Positions 34,058 to 43,103 of a stretch of 64,000 nucleotides of DNA are shown here, piece by piece; position 1 is the stretch's first letter, and each line of letters opens with the position of its first letter. The notes beneath the pieces are model-generated. The model was not told where the DNA came from and made no database searches. It worked only from the letters and a program-made list of their open reading frames with translations. Both the position numbers and the translations under genes were made by a program. The DNA is from RGIG995 sp045542115 (GTDB lineage Bacteria; Bacillota; Clostridia; Oscillospirales; UBA644), in the NCBI GenBank assembly GCA_045542115.1, contig JAZQKK010000014.1, positions 248,001 through 312,000 of the forward strand, written 5' to 3'.

Positions 34058-34858
34058 ATGCCGACAACCAGAACGACGACTCCCCCGTCGGAATTCCGGG
34101 AAGCCGTCTGCGTGAACGTAGACCGTATCTATGATTGCTGTAAAGACCGAGACTGTATGCAGGACCTGCGGGTTTATCTGTCGGAACAAGACCAACAGAT
34201 TTTGGAAAACGCCATCAGCGTAAAGCCCGGGAAAACGGAAATTTTGTGGTCCTACATAGACGTAGAGCCGCTGGCCTTCAACAACGGATTTTACACCGTT
34301 GACGTTCAATTTTTCATCCGGGTCTGCTTCGAAGTATGCCTGGGACAGGGGCGCCCCCAACATATCGAAGGATGCGTCGCCTTTACGAAAAAGGCCATCC
34401 TTTACGGAAGCGAAGGGGGAGCCAAAATCTTTACGTCCGAATATGCACCCCACAGTTGTGACCGCAATTTGGAAGTCAGAAGCAACCGCCCCAGAGTCAC
34501 CGTAGAAGTACTGGACCCCATCGTCCTTGCCGCCCACATCAGCGACCCCTGTGACCGCTGCGGATGTGACACGATGGATATTTCGTCCATTCCCGGCTAT
34601 ATCAACTCCTATTTCGAAAACGACCTGTGCGACCGGGAAGGATGCCGCCGCCTTTACGTGACGCTGGGAATCTTCTCTATCGTCCGTCTGATGCGGGAAG
34701 TACAACTGCTGATTCCCGCCTGTGACTTCTGCATCCCCGAGAAAGAAAGTTGCTATCCCGACGAGCAAGACCCCTGCGGACTGTTCGGAAAGATGGAATT
34801 TCCTTTGGACCAATTCTTCCCGCCCAACAAGAACGGAAACTGTTCCGAAGGCTGCTGA
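34058..34858 (+). CDS. Cys-rich clostridial spore-coat-like protein
   Basis: About 266 residues with some 20 cysteines. The opening FREAVCVNVDRIYDCCKDRDC and the LYGSEGGAKIF segment match a family of conserved clostridial proteins usually annotated as hypothetical and thought to be in the spore surface; I recall the family by its VYD-C-DKDC-ED pattern rather than by a name. No signal peptide or membrane segment. AAGGAGG lies 12 bases before ATG 34058, a long spacing. It converges on lysA over a bidirectional terminator. A spore role is inference. Confidence 0.7.
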   Translation: MPTTRTTTPPSEFREAVCVNVDRIYDCCKDRDCMQDLRVYLSEQDQQILENAISVKPGKTEILWSYIDVEPLAFNNGFYTVDVQFFIRVCFEVCLGQGRPQHIEGCVAFTKKAILYGSEGGAKIFTSEYAPHSCDRNLEVRSNRPRVTVEVLDPIVLAAHISDPCDRCGCDTMDISSIPGYINSYFENDLCDREGCRRLYVTLGIFSIVRLMREVQLLIPACDFCIPEKESCYPDEQDPCGLFGKMEFPLDQFFPPNKNGNCSEGC

Positions 34859-34900
34859 GAGATGCAAAACCGCCTTCCCATCTGTTTGGAAGGGCAAAAA

Positions 34901-34935
34901 ACTCCGGCACGGAGAACCGTGCCGGAGTTCTATTT
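34901..34935. terminator. Bidirectional terminator
   Basis: ACTCCGGCACGG pairs perfectly with CCGTGCCGGAGT (12 bp, AGAA loop). T-rich tracts on both sides serve the Cys-rich protein gene (+) and lysA (-). Confidence 0.92.
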
Positions 34936-36237
34936 TTATTCATCCAAAGACAGTACGTCTTCCGGGGCTTCCCGGCGGACGGCAAGAGAAACGGTATTGC
35001 CATTCTCGGAAACCATCACCACGGGGGGACGGGGAATCCGGTTGTAATTGGAGGCCATCGAGTAGTTATAGGCTCCGGTGGTGCAAACGGCAATAATATC
35101 TCCGCGGCAGGTAGTTGCGGGAAGGGTTACGTTTTCTTGGAGAACGTCGCCACTTTCACAGCAGCGCCCGACCACAGAACAAAGAAAATCATTTTCTTCG
35201 TTTAACCTCCCGGCATTGAGCACGGTATACAACGAGCCGTACAGTGCAAACCGGGGATTGTCGGTCATTCCTCCGTCCACGGAAACGTAATTTTTATATC
35301 CGGGAATCTTTTTCACCGTTCCGGCGGTGTACAGCGTAAGGCCGGCATCGGCAACGATGCTCCGCCCCGGCTCCATCCGGATAGCAGGCAAGGGCAAGGC
35401 AAGTTCTTCGCATTTTTTCTTCACCGCCAGGGCCACCTGGGCGATGTTGGCGGGGATATCAATGACAGGGTCAGCGTCTACGTATCGGACACCGTACCCG
35501 CCCCCTAAATCCAAAATTCTCGCGGTAAATCCGAAACGGTCCCGCATTTCGGCGACAAACTCCAACATAATGTCCCCTGCCCGCAAAAACACGTCGGAAT
35601 CAAAGACCTGAGACCCCACGTGACAATGGAATCCGGCAAGGTCGATATGCGGGAGAGAAAGGGCATATTCAGTAATCTCTGTGGCCTGTCCCGTTTCAAT
35701 GGCAGAGCCAAATTTGGAATCCACTTTCCCCGTAGCAACGGCGGCGTAGGTATGGGGGTCAATCCCGGGCGTCAACCGAAGCAAAATTGACTGGGTCTTC
35801 CCTTTTTCCCCGGCGATGCGATTGACCGCTTCCACCTCTTCCACGTTGTCGGCAACAAAATACCCAACCCCACATTCCATCGCATAAGAAATGTCGGCAT
35901 CGGTCTTGTTGTTGCTGTGAAAATAGGTGTGTTCCATCGGAAAACCGGCCTTCATCGCCGTGGCGATTTCCCCGGCAGAAACCACGTCTAATCCCAACCC
36001 TTCTTCTTTTATTAAGCGAATCAGGGCGGTAAAAGAACAGGCTTTTCCGGCATACAGAGGCAAGGCATTTTCTCCGAAATGCTCCTTCATCGCCACAAGA
36101 TACGCCCGGCAATTCTGACGGATACGGTCGGCATCCATCACGTACAGAGGCGTGCCGTATCGTTCCGCAAGGGACAAGGTGTTTACACCGTTAAAATGCA
36201 AAACCCCGTCCTTTTGAGAAAGGTTGTTACAAATCAT
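34936..36237 (-). CDS. lysA: Diaminopimelate decarboxylase
   Basis: PLP enzyme of alanine-racemase fold that makes L-lysine from meso-diaminopimelate. The 433 residues include the PLP lysine near YAGKACSFTAL, HCHVGSQVFD, the GGGYGVRY loop, EPGRSIVADAG and the C-terminal CESGDVL and TGAYNYSMASNYN motifs. It is the last gene of the dapA-dapB-lysC-lysA operon and converges on the terminator at 34901. Confidence 0.97.
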   Translation of the reverse strand: MICNNLSQKDGVLHFNGVNTLSLAERYGTPLYVMDADRIRQNCRAYLVAMKEHFGENALPLYAGKACSFTALIRLIKEEGLGLDVVSAGEIATAMKAGFPMEHTYFHSNNKTDADISYAMECGVGYFVADNVEEVEAVNRIAGEKGKTQSILLRLTPGIDPHTYAAVATGKVDSKFGSAIETGQATEITEYALSLPHIDLAGFHCHVGSQVFDSDVFLRAGDIMLEFVAEMRDRFGFTARILDLGGGYGVRYVDADPVIDIPANIAQVALAVKKKCEELALPLPAIRMEPGRSIVADAGLTLYTAGTVKKIPGYKNYVSVDGGMTDNPRFALYGSLYTVLNAGRLNEENDFLCSVVGRCCESGDVLQENVTLPATTCRGDIIAVCTTGAYNYSMASNYNRIPRPPVVMVSENGNTVSLAVRREAPEDVLSLDE

Positions 36238-36241
36238 AAAA

Positions 36242-37558
36242 TCACTTCACAAATTCTTTGTAGATGGCTTCCAGGGCAATTTCGTAATCCCCGGCATTGA
36301 TACCGACGATGATATTCAATTCGCTGGACCCTTGGTCAATCATACGAACGTTGACGTCCACGCCGGCCAATGCCTTAAAGACACGGTAGGCGGTCCCGTG
36401 GGCCCGGACCATTCCCCGGCCGACCACGGCAATCATCGCTAAGTCGTCAAAAATATCAATCTTATCCGGGTCAACCGCCTTTTTCAGTGCGGCAATGACA
36501 GCATCCCGTTCCGGCTCCAATTCTGCGGTATTCACTACCACAGACATCGTATCGATCCCGGAAGGAAGGTGCTCAAAGTTGATATTGTGTTCTTCTAAAA
36601 TTTGAAGAACGCGGCGGCCGAAACCCTTTTGTCCGTTCATCATCGATTTTTCCACGTAGATGGCGGAAAATCCCTTTTTCCCGGCAATCCCCGTGACGTG
36701 ATGGGGCGGCTTGGAAGCCACTTCGTCGGAAGGGACAATCATCGTTCCCGGGTCTTTGGGACGGTTCGTGTTGCGGATATTGATGGGGATTCCGGCTTCC
36801 CGAACGGGGAAAATGGCATCTTCGTGCATTACGCTGGCACCCATATAGGAAAGTTCCCGCAATTCCCGATAAGTGATACAGGGAATGGGTTCCGGGTCAT
36901 CCACGATGCGGGGGTCTGCCATCAGCATCCCCGAAACATCGGTCCAGTTTTCATACAAATCGGCTTTGGATGCCCGGGCTACGATAGAACCGGTAATATC
37001 CGAACCGCCCCGGGAGAAGGTCCGCACGGTTCCGTTGGGCGTAGAGCCGTAAAAACCGGGGATAACCGCTCTTCCGGCTTCTTCCAAAAGCACCTGCAAG
37101 GATTCGTCGGTGCGTTTTAGATCCACCGTTCCGTCTTCACCGAAGAAGATGGCGTCTTCCGCATCCAAAAAAGCGTAGCCAAGATATTCTGCAAGAATCA
37201 TCGAATTCAGGTATTCCCCACGGGAGGCAACGTAATCCCTGCCGGCCCGATTATTGATGACCAGGCGAATGGTGGAAAATTCCGACTCTAACGACATTGT
37301 CAACCCCAGGTCGGCAATAATGCCGCGAAACCGGTCTTCCACCTGAGAGAACACTTCGTCAATAGACTCTTTCTTCCGGGCAAGACGGTAACATTCCAAT
37401 AAAAGGTCGGTAACCTTAATATCCTCCGCAAACCGCTTTCCGGGGGCCGAAGCCACCACGAACCGGTTGTCGGGGTCAGACTGCACAATAGCGGCTACCT
37501 TACGGAACTGTTCCGCGTCGGCCAGGGAGGAACCGCCGAATTTCAACACTTTCAACAT
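36242..37558 (-). CDS. lysC: Aspartate kinase
   Basis: First step of the aspartate pathway. The 438 residues begin with the kinase signature VLKFGGSSLADAEQF and include SRGGSDITGSIVA, followed by two ACT domains (about 300-438) for feedback regulation. The ACT region belongs to the single-polypeptide type with VVNTAELEPERD and the NIIVGINAGDYE end. Encoded inside a lysine-riboswitch operon, it is probably the lysine-sensitive isoenzyme (inference). Confidence 0.96.
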   Translation of the reverse strand: MLKVLKFGGSSLADAEQFRKVAAIVQSDPDNRFVVASAPGKRFAEDIKVTDLLLECYRLARKKESIDEVFSQVEDRFRGIIADLGLTMSLESEFSTIRLVINNRAGRDYVASRGEYLNSMILAEYLGYAFLDAEDAIFFGEDGTVDLKRTDESLQVLLEEAGRAVIPGFYGSTPNGTVRTFSRGGSDITGSIVARASKADLYENWTDVSGMLMADPRIVDDPEPIPCITYRELRELSYMGASVMHEDAIFPVREAGIPINIRNTNRPKDPGTMIVPSDEVASKPPHHVTGIAGKKGFSAIYVEKSMMNGQKGFGRRVLQILEEHNINFEHLPSGIDTMSVVVNTAELEPERDAVIAALKKAVDPDKIDIFDDLAMIAVVGRGMVRAHGTAYRVFKALAGVDVNVRMIDQGSSELNIIVGINAGDYEIALEAIYKEFVK

Positions 37559-37571
37559 AATATTTAACTCC

Positions 37572-38324
37572 TTATTCGGACAACATTCGATTCATATCGT
37601 AAATTCCGGCGGGTTTTCCGACCAAGAATTCCGCGGCGGAGAGAGCCCCTTCCGCAAACAGGGCACGGCTGTGGGCTTCGTGTTTCAGGGTAATGGTCTG
37701 ATTGTTGGTGGACACGTGAACTTCGTGGATTCCTACCACATTTCCCATCCGAAGAGAATGGATTCCAATCTCTTCTTTCGTCCGCTTGGCTTGTCCACTG
37801 CGGCCGAAGACAAAATCAACTTTTCCCCGGACTTCCCGGAGAGCTTCCGCAATCAGAAGGGCGGTCCCGCTGGGAGCATCCAGCTTTCGGTCGTGATGCA
37901 CTTCCACGATCTCAATCTCCGCGTCAGGCAGAGCGGCGGCGGTCTTTTTGGCCAATTCCACAAGCAAGGCAACCCCTACGGACATATTGGCGGAGAGGAA
38001 TACGGGAATTTTGGTTCCCGCCTGTTGAATCAACGCCTTTTCTTCTTCGGTATGACCGGTGGTACATAAAACCACCGGAAGACGGTGTTCCACCGCATAT
38101 TGCAGCAGAGAAGGAGTAGCGGAATGATGGGAAAAATCTACGATACAGTCGCACCGTTCGGTCACCTGTTCCAGGGAAGAGTGGCAGACGGCGTTGCCGT
38201 CGTATCCGTTCACGTCCACCCCACAGGCAAGACTGCATCCCCGGTATCCGGCAAGGGCAAGGGTCGCAACCTCCCGCCCCATATGGCCTCCCATACCGTA
38301 TACTAAAATCTCACAGGACATCAT
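37572..38324 (-). CDS. dapB: 4-hydroxy-tetrahydrodipicolinate reductase
   Basis: NAD(P)H-dependent reductase of the lysine pathway, 250 residues. The Rossmann motif VYGMGGHMGREV, the E-V-H-H-D-R-K-x-D-x-P-S-G-T-A signature (EVHHDRKLDAPSGTA) and the surrounding HSLRMGNVVGIHEV are present. Two tandem ATGs start it, after GAGAGGAG. It lies between dapA and lysC. Confidence 0.97.
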   Translation of the reverse strand: MMSCEILVYGMGGHMGREVATLALAGYRGCSLACGVDVNGYDGNAVCHSSLEQVTERCDCIVDFSHHSATPSLLQYAVEHRLPVVLCTTGHTEEEKALIQQAGTKIPVFLSANMSVGVALLVELAKKTAAALPDAEIEIVEVHHDRKLDAPSGTALLIAEALREVRGKVDFVFGRSGQAKRTKEEIGIHSLRMGNVVGIHEVHVSTNNQTITLKHEAHSRALFAEGALSAAEFLVGKPAGIYDMNRMLSE

Positions 38325-38334
38325 TTTTCTCCTC

Positions 38335-39222
38335 TCACACAGAAAGGCCCTGTTCCCGCATCAAAGAAAGCAGAACCGCTTCGTTTTGGGGTTCCATCGG
38401 CGTCAAGGGAAGGCGGAGATAATTTTCTCCAAATCCCATCGCCGCCATCGCCGCTTTTACGGGAATAGGGTTGACCTCGCTAAACAGGGCGTTGGTCAGA
38501 GGAAGAAGGTCTAACTGCATCTCCCGGCTCTTGGCCAAATCTCTGGCAAAGAAGGCATTACACATCTCTACGGTCTGCTTGGGCAAAACGTTGGAAAGAA
38601 CCGAAATAACGCCCTTCCCACCCAGCGAGAGAACGGGGACGATTTGATCGTCATTCCCGGAATAAATATCCATTTTTCCCCGGACGAGAGACGCCAATTC
38701 CGCAATTTGAGAAATATTGCCGCAGGCTTCCTTGATGGCCACGATATTGGGATGGTCCGCAAGGACGGCACAGGTCTTCGGCAACAAATTGCATCCGGTC
38801 CGGGAGGGTACGTTATACAAAATCACGGGCTTTGTGGATGCGTCGGCAATATCGGTAAAAGAACGAATCAGACCGTTCTGGGTCGCCTTGTTGTAGTAGG
38901 GAGTGACGACCAACATTCCGTCGCATCCGACCTTACAGGCAAACTCGGTCAAATCAATGGCGTAAGCAATATCGTTGGATCCGGTTCCGGCAATGACGGG
39001 CACCCGGCCTTTTACCGTTTCCACGGCAAATTTTAAAACTTCCCGGTGTTCCTCGTCGGACAGTGTAGACCCTTCTCCGGTGGTTCCGGCAATGACGAGG
39101 GCGTTGATCCCCTGGTCAATCTGCCAATTCAGCAACCGGGCAAAAGTGGGATAATCCACACCGGCTTGGGTCATCGGGGTAACGATGGCGGTTGCTACGC
39201 CCTGAAAAATCGTTTCTTTCAT
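38335..39222 (-). CDS. dapA: 4-hydroxy-tetrahydrodipicolinate synthase
   Basis: Condenses pyruvate and aspartate semialdehyde. About 295 residues, with the TIM-barrel motifs AGTTGEGSTLSDEEH, the catalytic Tyr in YNVPSRTGCNL and the Schiff-base Lys in VAIKEACGNI. ATG 39222 follows AAGGAG; a longer frame upstream runs into the riboswitch terminator. First gene of the lysine operon. Confidence 0.97.
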   Translation of the reverse strand: MKETIFQGVATAIVTPMTQAGVDYPTFARLLNWQIDQGINALVIAGTTGEGSTLSDEEHREVLKFAVETVKGRVPVIAGTGSNDIAYAIDLTEFACKVGCDGMLVVTPYYNKATQNGLIRSFTDIADASTKPVILYNVPSRTGCNLLPKTCAVLADHPNIVAIKEACGNISQIAELASLVRGKMDIYSGNDDQIVPVLSLGGKGVISVLSNVLPKQTVEMCNAFFARDLAKSREMQLDLLPLTNALFSEVNPIPVKAAMAAMGFGENYLRLPLTPMEPQNEAVLLSLMREQGLSV

Positions 39223-39240
39223 CGGAAAAACTCCTTTTGG

Positions 39241-39285
39241 AATAAAATAAAAAAATGACAGTTTGCGCAAGGCGGCAAACTATCA
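39241..39285 (-). terminator. Lysine riboswitch expression-platform terminator
   Basis: On the minus strand AGTTTGC (39275-39281) pairs with GCAAACT (39260-39266) and the flanks extend the stem; a long T-run (TTTTTTTATTTT) follows. It lies between the lysine aptamer and dapA. Confidence 0.85.
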
Positions 39286-39330
39286 CAATAGGAAAGGAAA
39301 CGGCATTTCCGCACCAATCAATCTTTTGTT

Positions 39331-39494
39331 CCGATAGCGCTCCGCATTGCTGCGACAACAAGGGGAATCTTATTTCCCGTTGCCAGAGCGACCCCGTTCC
39401 ACGAGCCGTCTTCGGCACCCGTCCCTTTCTTCTGCCCCGCTTCGGACAAGCGTTTCCCAGACAAAATACTGATGACAAAATGCACCTCTACCAA
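39331..39494 (-). promoter_or_regulatory. Lysine riboswitch (L box)
   Basis: The minus strand has the hallmark L-box segments in order: GGTAGAGGTGC at the 5' end (39482-39492), an AGTATTT turn, GGGTGCCGAAG, and the 3' closing GGAGCGCTATC (near 39331-39343), which pairs with the 5' GGTAG. It lies between a consensus promoter and the dapA terminator. Lysine binding should favour termination and switch off dapA-dapB-lysC-lysA. This fits the lysine pathway genes it precedes. Confidence 0.92.
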
Positions 39495-39505
39495 TAATAT
39501 TATCG

Positions 39506-39534
39506 ATTATAGCATATTTTTCCCTGTTTGTCAA
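39506..39534 (-). promoter_or_regulatory. Promoter of the lysine operon
   Basis: TTGACA (39529-39534) and TATAAT (39506-39511), minus strand, spacer 17, with transcription starting just before the riboswitch. Confidence 0.9.
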
Positions 39535-39598
39535 GGGGTTTGCGGAGAAAAAGAAGGATTTTTCAGCAAAAAACGACGTTCTTCTCTCCGCAAAGAAA

Positions 39599-40231
39599 TT
39601 ATTTTCGTTTTTGCCCCAACAACCAGGTCAAAAGTTCCTCGTTATAGGCGTAATTCCAGGCGTCGTGCCCCACGCCTTCCAAACGGGTAAAGGTGATGTC
39701 TTTGCCCAATTTTTGAAGCATTTCCACCATATCGTAAGAGTTATGAGGAAGGACCACGTTATCTTCTGTTCCGTGAAACGCCCATACCGGCATATTGAGG
39801 ACCCCGGCATTCCAAGGCATCCCACCGCCGCAAACGGGGGCAATCGCAGCAAACGTCTTCGGCATTGCCATTGCAGTATACCACGTGCCGAAGCCGCCCA
39901 TACTAAGACCGGTCAAATATACCCGGTCTTCATCAATGGGATAATACGCCTTTAATTGGTCGATAAAATCAAGGATCGATTCCACCCGAGCGGCCCAAAA
40001 GGAATCAACGGGACATTGGGGCATAATAAAAATACATTCGTATTCCCCGTCCTTTATCATTTTGGAAAAGCCGTGGACGTCCACCTTACTCAGGTCTTCT
40101 CCGCCCTGTCCCCGTTCTCCTGCGCCGTGGAGTTGCAGGATCAAAGGTAATTTTTTTCCACTCTTATTTTGGGGAGAGTATTCCACAAAGGGAAACTTCC
40201 ACTCCCGTTCACGATGTTCAATACGGTTCAT
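39599..40231 (-). CDS. Alpha/beta-hydrolase, esterase/feruloyl-esterase-like
   Basis: A 210-residue cytoplasmic hydrolase (no signal peptide). The oxyanion strand is LILQLHGAGERG, the nucleophile Ser is in TGLSMGGFGTW, and the acid and base are likely the Asp in FHGTEDNVV and the His in GVGHDAWN. The LSMGG elbow and HGAGERG are typical of the PHB-depolymerase/'prolyl oligopeptidase-like' esterases of gut Firmicutes. Natural substrate unknown. ATG 40231 follows AAGGAG; an upstream TTG is weaker. Confidence 0.88.
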   Translation of the reverse strand: MNRIEHREREWKFPFVEYSPQNKSGKKLPLILQLHGAGERGQGGEDLSKVDVHGFSKMIKDGEYECIFIMPQCPVDSFWAARVESILDFIDQLKAYYPIDEDRVYLTGLSMGGFGTWYTAMAMPKTFAAIAPVCGGGMPWNAGVLNMPVWAFHGTEDNVVLPHNSYDMVEMLQKLGKDITFTRLEGVGHDAWNYAYNEELLTWLLGQKRK

Positions 40232-40291
40232 AGTACAGGCTCCTTGAAGCAATTTTCAATTTTTCTTAGTTGGTCATAATAGATAATTTAA

Positions 40292-41071
40292 CTATACGAT
40301 AGGATCACGACTTACATATTTGAGAACGTTCAGGCGGTTGCCAAATGCATCTTCTTTACATTCGCTGGAAAACCGTTCCGGATGCATTAAATAGATGATT
40401 GCAACTAAATCATAGACATAGCAGCCCTCTTCCTTACGTTCGTTGGACAATTCAACGTATCTCTTTACGGCTCGCTCAAACAATCCGTCGTTTTTCAGCG
40501 TAATATAGTTAAAATCGCAAGGACCGCAATGGCAGGTGTCGAGTGTTGCAATGGAATGGTTGAATTTTACACATTCGGAAAATGCAACGGGGTCCATTCC
40601 GTGATTAAACTCATACGCTCCAAAATTTGGTCTTTCAGAGATATTTCCACCCATCATAATGACGGAGTTTACTTTACATTTTTTCAAAATATCATACGTC
40701 ACCGTGCAGGGCCCAAGACTTACTAAAACATAAGATTCATCAACACCGTCAATCCAGGCATCATAGCTCTGTATCTTTTCTGCATAACACGGTTCCTGGG
40801 GCAAAAAATCTCCCATTCCGTCCGCCCCGTGAATGTTGGGCAAACAATCTCCATTTTGCGGAACCGAGGACGTGTCAACCAAAGTTACATTTTTAGGCAA
40901 CGCCTCAATCTGTGACAAAATTCTCTTCGCATTGTTCATCGTCATTTGAAGAGAAAAGTTTCCTCCAACCGGAAGAATATCAATTTGCTCATACTTTTCG
41001 GCATTTTTCAGTAAATACAACGTTGCTATTGCATCGTCTAGACCGTAATCACATAGTAAAGCAATTTTCAA
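40292..41071 (-). CDS. Nucleoside hydrolase homologue with altered metal site
   Basis: A 259-residue member of the inosine-uridine nucleoside hydrolase fold. Recognisable blocks are GNFSLQMTMNNAKRIL, HGADGMGDFL, VIMMGGNI, FNHGMDPVAF and YDLVAIIYLMHP. The N-terminal metal loop, normally DTDPGIDDA, reads LLCDYGLDDA: the first Asp, a Ca2+ ligand and proposed base in studied enzymes, is replaced. The start is TTG 41071 with AAGGAG upstream. It lies 6 bases after the 2-TM gene and is clearly co-transcribed with it. Composition is AT-richer than the neighbouring lysine operon. Hydrolase activity is doubtful; nucleotide-ligand binding is possible. Confidence 0.8.
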   Translation of the reverse strand: MKIALLCDYGLDDAIATLYLLKNAEKYEQIDILPVGGNFSLQMTMNNAKRILSQIEALPKNVTLVDTSSVPQNGDCLPNIHGADGMGDFLPQEPCYAEKIQSYDAWIDGVDESYVLVSLGPCTVTYDILKKCKVNSVIMMGGNISERPNFGAYEFNHGMDPVAFSECVKFNHSIATLDTCHCGPCDFNYITLKNDGLFERAVKRYVELSNERKEEGCYVYDLVAIIYLMHPERFSSECKEDAFGNRLNVLKYVSRDPIV

Positions 41072-41077
41072 AATTAT

Positions 41078-42208
41078 CTACTCCTTTACAGAAACAAATT
41101 CGCCAATCGCAATTTCAATCTTCTTTAACAGCATCGTTCTTGTATTGTTTTGCAGCGTCCATTGTGTATATTTTGTGATTATCTCATTTTCAATCTCTTT
41201 TTTGACGTTACAATTCTCTTCCAAATCATATTTTTCAGCCAAAGAGAGAATATATTCCTGCGTAATGTAGTCGTTGGTAAGGGTTTTCGTTTTTCGTTGA
41301 GATTGATAATGGTCGTACAGTTCTTTGCGGTTGTTGAAAGTGATAAGAATGTATTTATGAGACAGATTGAGGTCTTCCGGATTTGAAGTTATGTTATACA
41401 GACCTTTGTATATTTGGGCAATGTTGCGGTTCAGATAGGAACGGTACAGAAGTGCAAAATTTTTGTCGTTCCCATTCCTCAACACCTGAGTATCAAGCAA
41501 TCGGATACATTCGTTACATTTAGCCAAGGCTTCGTTTAAAATTACTTTCTTTTCGGCGTTCTCCAAAGTCTCGGCATAAAACTCATACGCCAATTCAAGC
41601 TTATCGTTCCTCATAATCCGGCACCAAGCCGCCAAATTTGCATTGCTTATTCCTTCTTCGTACGGAACGGTCAGTTTCTCCCGAATGGCATAAAAATCTT
41701 GCGGACTTAACGGTTTTGTAAGTCTTTCGGTTTTATAGAAAACTTCAAGAATTGACTGGGCACATAAAAGAACGTTTTTCGTTTGCGGATTTGAATATAA
41801 CTTTCTTTTTAATACGTCTTCAATACGGGCGTATAACTCTTTTGTTTCCTCAATAGTATACGTAGCAGCCTGTATTCCGTATAACAGCGGATTTTCAAAA
41901 AGAGACATATCTTCACATTCGTAGATATCCGCCTTGTTTCCATCCCAAAAATCAATATAATCCAGCTTGTCCTTTTTTTCCGAAAACCGGTCTTTCAAGT
42001 GGTTGACGGCAACGAACAGTACAATAAACACCATTATCGTACTGAAAACATCTTTAAGAACACCAAAAAGAGAGGCCGTAGAATAATCAAAAACACAAGA
42101 CAGAATCGCACACAGAATCGCAGCCGCTCCAAAGACCGCCTGCAACACGACGTTGGAATCAATATACTTTGAATACCTTTTAAGAATTGAATTCATCTTT
42201 TTAAACAC
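41078..42208 (-). CDS. 2-TM protein with helical cytoplasmic domain, unknown
   Basis: A 376-residue protein with two transmembrane helices (about 23-45 and 50-72), a short polar linker and about 290 residues rich in charged, Leu- and Tyr-containing helices (repeat-like, possibly TPR-related). No enzymatic motif is recognised. The start appears to be GTG 42208 after GGGGTGA. Its stop is 6 bases before the nucleoside hydrolase homologue, so the two form a two-gene unit. Base composition is AT-rich compared with flanking house-keeping genes, suggesting horizontal transfer. Confidence 0.75.
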   Translation of the reverse strand: MFKKMNSILKRYSKYIDSNVVLQAVFGAAAILCAILSCVFDYSTASLFGVLKDVFSTIMVFIVLFVAVNHLKDRFSEKKDKLDYIDFWDGNKADIYECEDMSLFENPLLYGIQAATYTIEETKELYARIEDVLKRKLYSNPQTKNVLLCAQSILEVFYKTERLTKPLSPQDFYAIREKLTVPYEEGISNANLAAWCRIMRNDKLELAYEFYAETLENAEKKVILNEALAKCNECIRLLDTQVLRNGNDKNFALLYRSYLNRNIAQIYKGLYNITSNPEDLNLSHKYILITFNNRKELYDHYQSQRKTKTLTNDYITQEYILSLAEKYDLEENCNVKKEIENEIITKYTQWTLQNNTRTMLLKKIEIAIGEFVSVKE

Positions 42209-42312
42209 GACATCACCCCAAAAATCTCTGATTTTGAAAAGCTTTCGTTCACAACCTAATGTAAAAATTAAATTTACGGGAACACCTTAGATACGGATGA
42301 AAACTGATACAG

Positions 42313-43086
42313 CTAAGAATCTTCCGCAATAATTTTCCTCAACTTCTTCTCACAGTTTTCAAGGAATTCGAACCAAATTTTATCGTCGATAAAATCATTC
42401 CCACCCCCTGCCAGAAGTTTAAGAGACTTACCGTACGTATCGTTATTCCACGTATGGTTGCCAATAAATACGTCCACCTTTTCTTCTTTCAGACGTTTCA
42501 CAGAAGCCAGATATGCTTCACGGCACCCATCAAAATCGAATGACCCTTGAACCATCGTGTTCAACCCGGCGCCACCGAACATACCCACGCGATAGGTCGT
42601 TCCGTTCTCCTCGGTATGGAAGAAAAAGGAGATCGTTCCCTTGGTATGTCCGGGAGTATGCATAAACTGGACCGTCGTGTTGCCGAGGGTCAGCGTGTCA
42701 CCGTCATCAACGAGGATATCAGGTGTAAAATACCTTGCCGCATTCTGTACATCATCACGCCCTAAAAGTGTTTTTGCACCCGAGAGGTCAGCAAACGCTG
42801 CGGTTGCCTCGGCGTGATCCCAGTGCCAGTGCGTGTTGATGATATATTTGATATCCTGGGGGCGGAATCCCAACTGATCGATCGAATCCAGCACCAGATG
42901 TGCCGTACAAGAAAGGGCGGGATCGATCATAATGAGTCCTTCACCCGTGTCGATCAAATGACAAGAGGCTTGATACGTTCCGACAAAATAGACGTTTCCT
43001 ACGATGCAAAAGGGACGCATTTTACCAAGACTCGGATCGACATCCATATCATTTAGCCGCTCGTACATTTCTCCATATCGAAACAT
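42313..43086 (-). CDS. Metallo-beta-lactamase fold hydrolase
   Basis: A 257-residue MBL-fold protein with the zinc motif THWHWDHAEA, MIDPALS before it, HTPGHTKGTISFFF and a late GNHTWNND that likely holds the third-site His. The spacing and the HTPGHT block resemble class B3-like and lactonase-like hydrolases. The usual bridging Asp segment reads FGGAGLNTM. No signal peptide, so an antibiotic target is unlikely. AAAAGGGG precedes the ATG. It follows the malate/tartrate dehydrogenase gene by 17 bases and probably acts on a related metabolite (inference). Confidence 0.88.
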   Translation of the reverse strand: MFRYGEMYERLNDMDVDPSLGKMRPFCIVGNVYFVGTYQASCHLIDTGEGLIMIDPALSCTAHLVLDSIDQLGFRPQDIKYIINTHWHWDHAEATAAFADLSGAKTLLGRDDVQNAARYFTPDILVDDGDTLTLGNTTVQFMHTPGHTKGTISFFFHTEENGTTYRVGMFGGAGLNTMVQGSFDFDGCREAYLASVKRLKEEKVDVFIGNHTWNNDTYGKSLKLLAGGGNDFIDDKIWFEFLENCEKKLRKIIAEDS

Positions 43087-43103
43087 AATATACGCCCCTT
43101 TTA

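Noticed and set aside
39223..39600. T-box leader for the lysine operon
   Set aside because: No UGGN-type T-box sequence or specifier loop is seen; the leader matches the lysine riboswitch instead.
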